NCBI GenBank assembly: GCA_011033025.1
Contig: WFMF01000055.1
Coordinates: forward strand, 248,001 to 312,000
Source of the DNA: Beroe forskalii
Lineage: Eukaryota; Ctenophora; Nuda; Beroida; Beroidae
Direction of reading: 5' to 3'
Length of the DNA: 64,000 nt
In this document: positions 13,476 to 27,200 of the stretch, piece after piece
Layout of the letters: the number at the start of each line of letters is the position of its first letter
How positions within the stretch are numbered: the stretch's first letter is position 1
The notes under the pieces: model-generated
Told to the model about the DNA's origin: nothing
The model's database searches: none
Seen by the model: only the letters and a program-made list of their open reading frames with translations
Translations under genes and position numbers: made by a program

Positions 13476-14436
13476 GGTATATAACTTATAAATATTGTAT
13501 ATATAGGCAGCACTGCGCTGTCCAATGTCCAATGTGTTGACATGCCAGATATAACCTGTATTTCACCCGACTATACTTTCTGCCAGTATTCCTCTGTTAT
13601 AAGCCCTCCCTCTCTCTAGGGTTTGGAATAATGTGTTCTCTTTCTCGTTTTACCTCATGCTGCTCAGAGTGCTCTGATGATTCCCATTGTGCTATTGTTA
13701 TTACTGGATCCGAACTTCTAATTCAAAGGCTGTTCACATACTTATTACTTAACAAAGTAATAATGTCACATTGTTGAGAGTACGGTTTTTAACACTTCGT
13801 TTTATAATAAAGTAATAAGCTCGGACTTCCTTGTTTCCCGAATTTTATTAGTCTAAGTGTTTGGCAATCAGGCTGGTGGCAGCCATGCTAAGCATAGTAG
13901 AGACTTCTCTGTATGCAGGATATGAACTACTTCTAAAACCGCCGCGAGTATAATACAATTCACGTAGCATGGAGATTGATCAATGATCATGCTGAGTTCT
14001 GTTCATACTACTGTGTCATATCATTTGACGCAATTCTTCCTTAGTATGCACAATCAGAGCCCCTCTCAGGGATTGCTGGTTCGTGAGCCAGGCACTCAAT
14101 TCCCATAAAATACCATCCCCGGTGGCATGTACATCATTGCTTTCCTGTCGACATGTTTTCAAGTGAGAGTGCTCAGTATAGTACTTCTCTGTAAATATCG
14201 CGATGTAAATTGCTTTCTTTGATGCTTTGATGGTACACGGTTCCCATGTTACACTTGTGTTTACAAAACCACTGATTTTTCAGTGAATTTATCAATAATT
14301 GTCAGTGGTTATGAAATGAAATTCATTTTTTCATTGCCTGAATTTCATTGCCTGAATTTTAGTTGCTTGGTTATCTGTATACAAATCACCCAATTTGTTC
14401 GATTATAAATCTTTTTCTAACCAATTTTCCTCTTAG

Positions 14437-15225
14437 CTGGATGGAAGAATGAAAATTTAAAACGACGCCTCCCATATTCACCCTCCCGGATGGATTCCGA
14501 CTCAAAATACGTGGACATATACAGCGAAGGGACTATCATACTCCCCCTGTTCGAGGCAACTGAGTCCCAATGGAACCGTTATGGCAGAGCCTTCGCCTAC
14601 CTGCTCGGCCTCATGTACATGTTTCTCGGAGTGAACATTATCGCTGATGTTTTCATGGCAGCCATCGAGGTGATCACCTCAAAAACTAAGAAAATCAAGA
14701 TCGCCACATCCAATCAAAACGGCGATGGAGGTGGAGGCGGTGGCGGTGCAAGTGAGGAAAACACGGCACCCCATTTCGAAGATTTGGAAGTGAAGATTTG
14801 GAACGATACCGTTAGTAATCTCACGCTCATGGCCCTGGGATCCTCTGCTCCGGAGATCCTTCTGAGTATCATCGAGATCATCGGTAACGGGTTCGAGCCC
14901 GGTGAGTTAGGACCTGGCACCATCGTGGGTTCCGCCAGTTTCAACCTCCTCGTCATCACGGCTATCTGCATCGTGTGCATTCCTGACGGGGAATCCCGGC
15001 GGATTAAGGAGATCAACGTGTTCGCCTGTACCTCCTTCTTCGCCGTGTTCGCGTACATCTGGCTGTACCTCGTGATTGAAGTGATCTCACCCAATGTTAT
15101 CGAGATATGGGAGAGTATCGTGACCTTCCTCTTCTTTCCCCTGATCGTGCTCCTGGCATTCGCAGCTGATAAGAACTTCTGGAGGAAACAGATGGAGATG
15201 GACGGAGACTGGAACCAAATGCAAG
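14437..15225 (+). CDS. NCX: NCX exon: N-terminal membrane domain with alpha-1 repeat
   Basis: From ATG 14490 this exon gives 245 codons plus one base. Residues about 33-57 form a first membrane helix ending in [12 protein letters not shown]. Residues 79-86 are a poly-glycine run. Residues 105-130 hold the alpha-1 signature with [16 protein letters not shown], followed by [12 protein letters not shown], a match to the ion-binding repeat of animal NCX. Three more hydrophobic stretches follow to residue ~226. The donor is AAG|gtaaat. The reading frame stays open upstream of the ATG to a good acceptor (ctcttag at 14430-14436), adding 17 codons, so the true start may lie in an earlier exon. No signal peptide is visible with the ATG at 14490, unlike vertebrate NCX1. 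Confidence 0.95.
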
Positions 15226-18200
15226 GTAAATGTGTAGTTCTTGGTTCTATATCTTATACAGTGTCTTAGACATTAATTATTGCTTACAATAATGTACTGT
15301 CTGTCCCTCATTGCGTTTTGTAATCTAGAATTACACATCTCGTTTTGTCATGTTTCAGTAAAACTTCACTGGTACGATCTAGAAAATGCTAGTGGTTTTT
15401 TTTACCAGGTTTTAAGTTGTGAAGATGTTAGCAGAGTTCTAGTGCTTTAGATAATCAAAATACCAAGTATATTCACCCTTCCCCGCTAGTCAGTCAGTTC
15501 GTCACTAATTTGAAAGAAACAAAGCTAATATTAGTAGGCTTATTTAATTTCCAATCACAACAATGGAATCGGTGTGATATAAGTCGTAGATTAAGAGAAT
15601 TTCGCTGTTGACAAATGATCAGAACACCATAAATTGATGTTCTTTCTTTCAGAAATAAAACTGAAATACGAAAACCAGCGGAAGGCCCGTTGGACCTTCT
15701 AGTTTACAGGACACCCGACCCATTTAATGCCGGCCACAGAATACCACAATACCAGCATAACACCTTGATATCAAACTTAATTTCACAGAAATTTAGCTGT
15801 TTGGTTAGGGAAATTAGGAATTTTTAGTTCCCGTCAAGACATCCAGCCACCAGATCTGCAGTGGTAGTATTGTTGATTGGGAGCAACGTGAGTTGGACGT
15901 TTTTCAAAGACGTTTTTCGTCGTAAAAGTAACGTTATTTGGATTGTGAATTTTGAAACATAAATATTATCGATTATGCACTGGTTGACATGGAATTCAAT
16001 TCATGGAGCAATATTACGTTTGGGGGGACTAGGGGTGCAGTTATATCTCAATCAAAAAATTGGAACTTTTGTTCAACAAAAGTAAACGAATTGATGAATT
16101 GTGAAGTCCTAGGAGATCCGTCCCCATTTAGTAAGTAGTTCCCATCATGTTCTATAATATTTCAGTGGAAGAGAGCATCAACCTTGGTGGTAAGCAGTAC
16201 TAATGGTTGATTGCTGTATTTGTTCATACACCATTCCTAATATTGTATTGACGTTGCACGCCATGTACATTATTTGATGCTGTACATTATTTATTGTGAA
16301 GCACGCCATACAGGAGACTCCATGTATATTTATACGGTTCAGTGCGCAAGGTTAATAGTTGAACTGTGTACACAGTACACCCAGAGAATGGTTCGACCGT
16401 CAACGGTTCCATACCAAATATTGTGCAGTGTTATTATAACCTTGATCTACAGTAACATCGTGAGCGACATTTTGCGACCAAGATCGACTCTCTATCTCCC
16501 GTTCAAAAGTTTGAAGTTTCATGCTGTCTAGAGTCACGTGATCTCCAAGGAATATTGAAATAGGCCTTCTGAGAGGCGGTACCCCGTCCACCTTTTGTTG
16601 ACAAGCTCTGAACAAGGCTGAGAAATTGCTATTAATTCATAACATATGTGCTTTGCCTGGTGTCACGAAAGTTGCACGTGCATGCGCGCACCACTATCAC
16701 GGAGCAATCTTTTCATTTCTTTTTTCGCTTTTTTGAAACGATTCGACTGTTGAAAATCATAACTTTATACATTCTGAATGGTAAAAGTTTGAAGAATGGT
16801 AACGAGAACTACCGTATCGAGATAACTTACAAAAAATTGAAAGAAAAAAGCTATGATCATTTTATTTTCTGGTGTGGAAGTTTACGATTCGATTTCAAAA
16901 TGGACACAGTGGAAATTTTTCGTTGAAAAACATTAATGGAGCGAAATTGTTTTACGTCATGCCAAGATATATTGCCAATTTTTAGTACGAAGTTTATGAA
17001 GAGTTTTAAGCCGCGCACGCACAACTGTGCGTGCTTTTTCGCAAAGTTATATTTTCAAGCGCTGCACTCGACGTAGGTTACCTTCATAGACATTCATTGA
17101 ATGTACGTGCCATTGACCGCAACCACCGACTAGATTATTTTGTTAATCATTTTCTAAATTATTTTGATGTGATTCATAAATCTCAAAAATAATTAATATC
17201 AATTATCAATTTTTCTTTTTTCCGAATTGCGCCGCGCGCTCGTCGTTGCATCGCTATTCATAACTAATCAAATTAAACGTGACTGGATACTTTTTGAAAT
17301 AATGTTCGAAATGGCGATCATCATCAAAAACCTTTCTACTTCCACCCTGCGAAAAAGCGCCTTTTCTACTCAATAATTCAATACGTCAGAAAACCATTTT
17401 TAAATGTTCAACTTTTCAAAATTTCGATTTCATACTTCATCCAACTGAGCGTACGTCCAATACATCCAATTAAAGAGAAAACCTATTAAGGTTTTTTTCT
17501 CATAGTTTTATTTTACCTTGAGCCACTTCCTGAACTGGATTACAAATTACACTGAAGGAACATCTCTTCTGCCAAGGTTCTTTTTTACTAACGCATAATA
17601 ATAAAAACGTATGATTTCCGCTGGAGTTTTCCTATGGCGTGCTATCTATCCACGAATTATATGCATTATTAAAAACATTCGATAAAGCTGGTTTATTTGT
17701 TCTCCATGTTCGTATTCTGCCGGTTTCAAGGATAATATTTTCTATCGTTAGAATCATTCAATTATTGGTGCTTTTATGAAAAAATGTCACTTTTGCTCAG
17801 CTCAATTTATCGCAATATCTAAGTACTGACTGGTGATTGTAGCAATCTGTATCTTGACAAAGTGTCAGCTCACAACTGTCAGCTATGTACGGGTACAGCG
17901 TATTCTATTATACGTGGCTGTGTTTCTCCATAAGTCCAAACATCTTTGTTTTCTAGAGCTGGTTAGGTTCGCTGATCGTTGATCTGTAAACTCAAGTGTG
18001 ATAACATGTAATTTCTGAAACCCTACACAAAGACTAAATAGCAGCCTCTGGTGTTAGATTCTATTTATGGTAAGGATTGACTGCCGATCAATATATAGTA
18101 CTTTTTCGCAAGTAAAGTGTGAGTTATCATCGAATCTGTGTGTGTTTTATGAAAGTAGATGTCTGTCGTTCATTCAATACATATGAAGTACGTCCAGTGT

Positions 18201-21200
18201 TCGTCAGTACTCAGTACTCTGATGTTTAAAGTAAAGTATAATCAACACTTACAAACTAACCAAAGACACCATGATTTTGGAATAAACATTGTTATTCACG
18301 CTAAGAGGTAGGTAATTGAAATGTTACCACGGACTCATTTCACTTGATGTTAAGATGTTAAACTATTGTTCCATTATTCCAACTTTTTATTAGGTACTTT
18401 AACCCCTTTTTGGATCAATGAGCGGGATACAAGGTGCACTGTATGGTTTCATGTACCAATGTGAAATGTTGATAGGAATGTCAGGTACTCCTAGACTGAA
18501 GTTACACTGTACGGTGTAAATTTTATAGAATCTAAAAGTATTAAATAAATTTAAGACTGGGATCTTAGCTAAATGATTGCTTCTTGGATACTGTAAAAAC
18601 CCTCTTGAACTTTGAAACACACCTTTCCCAGAACACTCTCATTGGGTATCCTAAAATTTTCAATTTTCTTTCTAATCCTCTTAAATCAGCAAATTTGCAC
18701 CCATCTTAGTATCCAATCACATTTGATAATGCACACCCATCTAAGAGTCCACTCTCAAGGTTGAATCTCATTTTAATAATCGTATGCCCACAATGAAGGG
18801 AATAAGAGGGCCCCAGATCTCTTATTACCCTCTTGTTCCTCATCATCAGATCCCTCCCATGTCCCCTCATCTCTTCTATCATCTTCCTTATCAAACCAGA
18901 TATTGATTTTTCTGAAGCTGTTGACATTAGCCGGAGGAGAACGCTTTCCAAACTGTCCCGTATTTCTAAACAAACCTCTACGCCGGGCGATGAACCAGAC
19001 GCTATCGAAATGCAGGGTATTTCAACAGAGTTTGACGAATTCTGAGATTTTGTACTGCAATAATCCATACCGGACCTCTGATTGTGTACTTTATCCGTAT
19101 TTTCTCATTATCGGTGAGGTGTGAATTATGATTTCAATCTATGTTCAATCATTGTATAAACTTATGTAATTGTTTAAACCATGTATTTCACGTTATATCT
19201 TCCCCCAGGAAATGAATGTAAGTCTTGCTGGTTTTGTGACTTTTGTAACATTTGAAAGCAATCTCTGTATTGTTTGCTTGCTTCCCTGCTTGCAACTATC
19301 AGAGGGTGTGCTCAGTCTTGATATCATAGAAATCATGCGCCTTTACTTTTTGAGGCCTCTATTTCTGATCCTAAGGTATTGAAGAATGTAGATGAAATGT
19401 ATTATAAATATGTGCATTTAATTCCACAATCTACAATCAAAGTAATCTAAATGTTCATACACGTCGATGCAGGTCTAATGATCGTGCATTAAAATATCTC
19501 TCAAGTATTGGAAATGAATGTATACGCCGTGTATTTGCATGCACAGTGTCTCATTAGTACGATGTACGCTGTACATCACTACATCTGTACAATAATAATA
19601 TATCCTTACACATCAGCTAGGGCTCTGGGAACCTTCACCTACTTGATCCAGTCCCTGACAATAGCATTAATTGCGGATGTGTGGGATACTGGTTTCAAGA
19701 GAGAGTGTAGGTACTGTGACAGTATTGCTGACTGAGAATGTAGACAACAGTCGACTGTAATTGTATCGGTATTTGCTACCTCTCATGATGTATTCTCTTT
19801 AAGTATTCTCTCATGACATGGAGTCTCATGTCCACATTAAACGAATTTTAAATGTTTAAATAGGAAAGTAAATCTTAATACAAATCATTGAAGGTAGACA
19901 TCGAGCGATGACCTTATACGTACTACAATTACTAGCCCCTGGACATTAATCGTTATTCGTCAGCATTACTACATGACTGTGTAATGACTACTTAATCAAA
20001 GTGAAAATCAGAGCATCAATGGTGAGGCCCGGAAACAGTCCCCTCCATCTGAATCGATAAAATGGCCATTTGTAAAAAAATGACATTTTGATTTGTAACT
20101 CACCGAGTTTGTGTGTGTACTACAAGCAGGTGACTTAATATTCCAGCCTTGGCATGTTATCAACATATGAATCCTGTAGATAATGGTGTATTACCTTAGT
20201 ACACTTAAGAACGGCGTCACTTAATTAGTGCGGTTTGGGAAAAACCGCACTAATTAAGTGTACAGTAATTAAGTGCACATGAAATTAAGTGAACAATTTC
20301 GTGAATTTTACGTTTTTCGAATTCGTTTTTTATACATATTTCGGTTCTCAATTCCATATCGATTATCGTTTTCGATCTCAAGTCATAAAAACCGCACTAA
20401 TAAAGTGCGCCGATCTTAAAGTGCGCGCCAATTACGTGATGCCGTTCTTAGGTTAACCGAAGTAGAGGTAAGTAACATGATATATGTTGCGAGCGCCAGC
20501 GAGCGACATATATACGAGGCGAAGCCGAGTTCAGATGTGTTTTGTACGAGGCGAAGCCGAGTTCAAAACTAGATGTTACTTATCTCTACTGAGGTTAATA
20601 GTGATATTATATGGCGAAACCACTCATAAAACGTAGTTAAAACATGGAAAATAATGGTCTTTCGATAGGTAGACTTCCGGAAGCAAGAGCCATTGGTAAT
20701 CTTATTCACAGGGCTGATTACATTTAGTTTTAAAGTATCGAATACTCAAATATGCAGTACAGAATTTACAGGCCGAATGAAAATGAATTACACCGGATTA
20801 TAGTTAGATGTTTAGATAATTCGTTTATCTTTATGTGTTGAACCGGTAACTTAATGAAGCGATACCCTTTTCCTCTTCACCTGAACATCATCGTAATTCT
20901 TAAAATTACATCAGAATTAGCCTGGGCTTCACATATAAGGGAGCTTGGTCGGTACTTTGAATTCGCTACTTATACGCATGATAATGACCGCTATAAGAGT
21001 CTACCGCTAATTTGTTTGGCAGAAAGTTATAACATTCTAATTGTGGTTCATGATTCATCTCGAATCTCGATTCTCGAGTACAGAGTCATGTCAAACCGTG
21101 ATACCGGAAATAAATTGTAAGCCCGGATGAACAGTATGTGTTTCAATCGCCGTTTGCTATCATGGATTTCGTTAAGACTGATTTAGAGCACCTAATTTTT

Positions 21201-24200
21201 GACTTCTCTGACTTTGAGAAGCTCTAATTGCTGTTGCGACGAATGTGATTACTTGATTATGCAGCCAAGATTAAGATTGTTTAATTGATAAAATTTACTC
21301 TTAATGTCGTTGGGGTTATTCGGTCGATCTGGACTAATAACCCGTCTCAGGGACTCAATATAAAGGGTTATTAACCTGGTTCAGGTTAGTAACCCTTCAA
21401 TACTACCATGTACATGATAGCAAATAAGGGCTTGGGAGCCATATAATATACTCTACATGCAGGTACGAGATGAAAGGTAATGTACCAAGAGTGCCATACG
21501 TAGAATTAACTGATATACATTTTGACTATCAAAACGTTTACTCTTCGTTCTCAATCACTTCCTGTATTATAATTGTGATCAATCTATGTGTATCGTGCAA
21601 TAACTATTACCGTGCTGATGTTTGTGAATTAATTTACATATTCTATTGTATTATGTGTGTTGTACTCTATTTAAGTATTCCTACAATCCCGGATGTAATT
21701 ACCTCGTCATTGGTCTTACCAATCAGGCAAATGTAATTGTGGGCTCTTTTCTAATTGTTTATAATAAGTTAATAAGCCTCAAGGAAGCGCTAAATTACCG
21801 CTTTTCTAAAACATGCCGGTATTTTGACGTAACAGTGCTAATTGTCGATTCTGAAAAAGCAATAAATTGCCGGTGATAATCGCTCGAAATTTCACAAAAA
21901 AAGTGATTATCATTGATAATAAGCGTCTTGCAAACAGGGCCGTTATTGTCATCTCAGACTGAGGGGGGCGATGAAATTTTTATGGAAATGTTTTGGAAAG
22001 TCTTGGGGGTGCAGGCCCCATAGCCCTGCCTGCAATCGCTATTAACACGCAATGTTTTTATCCTCAGAGTACCGGTAATTACTGTTAATTCAGGGTTGTT
22101 TATGTCACAGATTTTAAGTTCTCCGGTAGTGATATTACCGTGAAGGGTTAATAATGGACTCTTAAACGTGTATTACCTCACAGTGGTGGTAATGGTATTT
22201 TTACTTTGCTCGGTAAATTATATCGTGACATAACTCATGAGTGCAAAGTAACAGCATGTTTTCAACTTGGGCTACGCCCTCGTTAAAACAAATCTTTATT
22301 CAACTTAGCGTTCGTCTTCGGTGATTAATGAATTTTAATACCAAACTCGTATAAATGCGAACTCTCGCCAGCAGTTACCCTGACTGTTGTCTATTTCAGA
22401 TATGTTCGCCAAGCAGAAGAGCGGAAGTGAGGAGGATGTACGACACATTATCGAGGTGATTTTGTGATTGATTTCTGTTGTTAGAGTTTGATTTACTAAC
22501 GTCAGTTAAAGTAACTAGTTAGGTACTTGTCGTACGGACCATTCTACCTGGAATTATTTGTTCAGGATGAAACTGTAAATTTGGGCTGGCTCTACGACAA
22601 CCCTCCTGCCAAAGTGCTAACCCTAAATCTTGAAAAGAAAATCAATTTGGTACTCACGCCCCTTAGGATGAACGAACATCCTGAGTAACCCTCTCGTAGT
22701 TCTATTTTATTACATAGCCTCAAGCCAGTTTGAAATTTAGAACTGGACAATAAATCGTTAAATTGGATACCACCGATGATGTTCATGGGACGTTACCATG
22801 GAACGTGAAGTACAAACAGAAAACAAACACAAAATGCGATTTTCTATCAAAAATAAACAACCGCTTCTTACTTAAAGTCACCTGAAAATAATCGCTAACC
22901 ATTATTTTTATCATCAACACTAATTATTAACCTTCTTATCAGGTTATTAAGTAATTATCTTCTATAACCCCCCGTGCGCTGACATTTCAGAATAACCATC
23001 GCACTGAAAGTCATGACTTTGTGGTGAGAACCTGAGTTTGAGCAGCATGCGTTATTTGACAGATTGTTTATATATGTTTTACTCGTGTGTTCTGTTGCTT
23101 TGGCGCGGAAATGTTTTTGTTTTTATTAAGACTTAGCTGTAACTCTGTTACTCTTATCAGTGTTAACTCTATTGTGGTTGCCATGGTTACGTAGCTGCTG
23201 TGAGCTGATTTAACCAACATAATACAGCAGTTACCATGGTTACTCTAGTTACTATAACACCTGCTGCAGTCTGCCAAACATGCTTACGATGGTTACAGCT
23301 TACAGCTTCTATACCGAGTTGAAACTCCGTGGCCCTGAAGTCTGATTATGAATAATTGTCAGACGGTAATCTAAAAAAGTAAAAAGTGAAACACACCTTA
23401 TTATTCAGAGCCAATTGAATGATTAAACTACCAATTTAATGAATAACTCTGAGCCCCCTCAACCCATCACTCGTTCGTTGTGTAATCCTGGATACTATGC
23501 AATACTGTTCTATGTGCATGTTGTGTGAATGTGTCTCAGTATGTCATGGACTTGCGAGGCGTTTGACGAACACGCAGGAAATATAGAAGACAGCCAGAGC
23601 TGACATCTATATTGTTATAAGATGTTGAGAGAACAGATGGAGACATCTGAATTGATTCAGAGTTCGAGGCTAGCAAAGCTGAGCCATGTTCTCTAAATCA
23701 GCTATGCTGTGAGTTTGAAAATGACCTTTTTCCGTTAGAAAGTTGAGGTCACAGCCCTGGCCAGGGCGTGGTTAATCTACTGTTCAATGTATAATGTACA
23801 ATGTATATGTTGTGTACAGTTCTCAGTATGAAATGAAATACGCTTGCATTTTGTTTTTAGAATTTCTTACTCATGTATTGAAAGATGCTTCATCTTCTTT
23901 TCTTTGTCATTGAACTATTGAAGTGAACATTGGACGAAACAAAATTCATGAGTTCATGGTTTTCATTCTAAATAAGCATTATTCTTCAGTCTCAAATAGA
24001 CGGGGGGACGATTGCAGTTTATTTATTTTTACTCAAGTACGGGGAAATTTACTTAACACCCTCCTCGTTAAGACATTTTGGAAAAATTGCATATAAAACT
24101 ATTGCATTCGATTAAAACTCAACCCCCCTCTTATTTGAACCCCCCTTCTTATTTACGACATTTAAAACCCTTGACAGGGAACAGTTATTACAGCCCCCCG

Positions 24201-27200
24201 TCTATTTGAGACTAGAGAAAAGCATGATTGATCATTGTTGATGGCAGGTTGCATTTCTCACTTGCTCTACCAACTACCAAGCCTTATAATTACACTCTAA
24301 AAAGATCGGCATGAAAATAGTTTAAATATGATTGGGATTTTTAAAGTAATTTCTTCTTTCTGGTTCGATGTTTTAACATTTCTCTAGTCAGGATATTTAC
24401 TGGCTCGATATTTTGCTTTGTTAACAAAACTTTAAAAACATTTACCTTATAAGAGTCTGCTAAGATGCGAATACTCTCTGTCAATGTCTCGTATTTTGCA
24501 ACATCTTGGGTAAGCTTTCTAGTCGCTGATTAAAACTTTAAAAGATTCATCAATCCATGCTAGATATTCATTAAGATACACCTCTTTTCATCAGAAATTC
24601 CACCTCTTATTCTGCCAGTCATTCACTTCTTTCTTTCTCGTCCCTAATGACGCCTCATGGGTGTTATGCAACATGTCAAACTCACCCTTCTCTTTTGGAG
24701 AATGCATGTGCCTTGTTTGAACTATTAGTGTGGAGGCGCCACCCTTTCCTCTTTTCCTCTATCTAAACTGTTACTATCCGAGTTAATCATCTTGATATGA
24801 TACGTTGTAGTTATTCTAGAAGTAGTTTTTAAAAAGTCTACTTTACATATCTTTGGCTGTTTGTTAGGGTTTGGCAAATCTTATTTTTAAAGCAGTTCAT
24901 TTGCTTTTCATCATATTTTGCTGAATTTTTCGCTCGTTATTTACAAGTTTGCAACTTGGTTTCGGATAAGTTGCTGATGTTTGTCGATGAAACGGCCCAA
25001 GCTTTGGCCACGAAATATCAACTTCTACTTCGGCCAGACTACTAAAACAGTAACTCTGGTCGTTTCATGTGTTTTGTTCCTGTGACAATGAGTGTGTTCA
25101 CGAAGAGTGCTTGTTTCTTGTATATATATTCAACATTTCCTGTTCATGATTTCCTTTGAAGGCCTCCTCATATCATCCCTTCCACAACTGTATTGTGAGA
25201 AGTTTCAGAACAGAAAGCTTTCCAGAATACAATGGTTTGCGCATTGGTGTGCCCATGTACCATGAACACTGAGCCCCAGTATTATCTTAAGCCTATTACA
25301 TTCACAGCAAGTTGGGGTTTAATAACCAATCAGAGCCCGCTTACTAATGAACACGGTGCTCTGATTGGCCCACCCTGCAGTGCTGTGGGTAAGTAACCCT
25401 GCCTCTCACAACACCGTGTTTCAGATGGGTAAGAAGCAGCTGAAGGACCCCAAGGAAGCAGCTGATATCGCCACGGCGGAGATGTTGCGGAGAACACACC
25501 ACTCCCGAGCCTGGTACCGGGTTATTGCGGGCCGAGCTAACAAGGGCGGCAGCAAGGTGCCCTTCTACAACAAACCTAAGGTACTTTAATCATGGTGCAC
25601 AATGTACAATGAATGTATATACCCAGTGAAAATATTTCTAGGTTAGATTGTTTAGCTGTGTTCACAGCTTCGGCTAAAGGCAGTCTGCACAGTTCCCATC
25701 AGAAAGGACGTTCTATCGTATCACTAAATTGGAGCAGAACCACCATCGTACCTGATCAGTTCACCTGCGGTACTACTACTATTACCAGCAGAAGAGGACG
25801 TTCTGTCGTATCACTAATTTGGAGGAGAAGGAATGAGCATGAACATTCTCAAGTTCCCAATCTGTTTCCAGCTCATTAATATTTTGTTGTTTGTAGATTA
25901 AAGATCACAGAAATTTAGACGATAAATCACTGACATGCATTCTGAATTGCATCGTAGCTTCATCAACCATCGTGGTATTTTAACCATTGTTTTAAGGTTA
26001 AGGACGCGATGCTTATGGGCATGAAAGTGTTCGTAGCAGCTGCCACTGATGTAAGATAACTATCGTGTTGCTGTTGGAAATACGATCATTTCTTCCGAGA
26101 TAAATCACTGATAAAATTCGAGATAAATCACTGATCTCGATGAAATAAATCCGTGTGTTCCAATTTTAGTAACCATTTGTGAAATTCAGATCAATTTAAT
26201 GTTAATGTTGAACCTACCGTAGTTGTACTTTTTAAGAAGTGTACTAAATAACAAACTTCCGAAAAAGATCTCACTGTAATTAGTACAGATCTTAATTTCT
26301 ACATGTATGTAAATTTGTACTTTTCATAAAAGTGAAATGTTCAATCAATTTTTCTCACAAATTGATAAGAAATATGATAATAATAAGCAGGCCGAGTGGG
26401 CCTGCTGACACATATCTCCCTCCAGCGGCGCTACACGCCACCTCCTTCATGTGTTTTATTCCCAGGAAGAAGATGGTGCTGATGATGGAGGAAAACCCAA
26501 CGACAGAAACGTCGACATGACAGGTATGCATTGTGTGACACACACTTTTTAGAGGAGTTAGAGGAGTTAGATGATATCAGGTGAACTACTGAAATAGCTC
26601 CAAGTGGGGTGGTAGGGGCACCTTCCTAGCACGTACGACAGTCAAAAAAGGCGGTTTTTGCTGATTACTATACTATTAACATCATCTTGAGTTTTGTCTC
26701 ATATTCGGGTAATTATACGTTTTCCGGTGTCCCCTAGATATTTTAATCCTTTATTCAGACTCTCAGAAAGTGAGGAAGGGGGATCTAGCACTCGTCGTAG
26801 GATAAAATGAAACGAGCACAATTCTCGCTCGAGTGGAATGTACACTCCTCTTAATAACCTCATTCCAAGCGTTCAATGATTCATTACACGCCTCGCTAAT
26901 GAACTCCTCTTTCAGTCTCGAGAGTGGGGTTTAATGAACACCTCGTCAGTCTCGAAATGAAACGAGCGTATAATTCTTTTCAGTCTCGAGAGTGGAGCGT
27001 ATAATGAACTCCTCTTTCAGTCTCGAGAGTGGAGCGTTCAATGAACTCCTTTTCAGTCTCGAGAGTGGAGCGTTTAATGAACTCCTCTTTCAGTCTCGAG
27101 AGTGGAGCGTATAATGAACTCCTCTTTCAGTCTCGAGAGTGGAGCGTATAATGAACTCCTCTTTCAGTCTCGAGAGTGGAGCGTTTAATGAACTCCTCTT

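Larger units (their letters stand above)
11122..14436. other. No exon seen between candidate exon and first NCX exon
   Basis: AT-rich. Holds dispersed repeat copies at 12310-12437 and 13378-13475 but nothing with coding character. No promoter was identified. Confidence 0.5.

Noticed and set aside
20854..21120. 88-codon ORF in the right inverted-repeat arm as a transposon protein
   Set aside because: Not conserved as an open frame in the left arm and no identifiable motif.
1747..21450. A single 19.7-kb transposon (for example Polinton-like) with 1-kb terminal inverted repeats
   Set aside because: The interior holds host NCX exons, no transposon genes were seen, and there is no clear target duplication at the outer ends.
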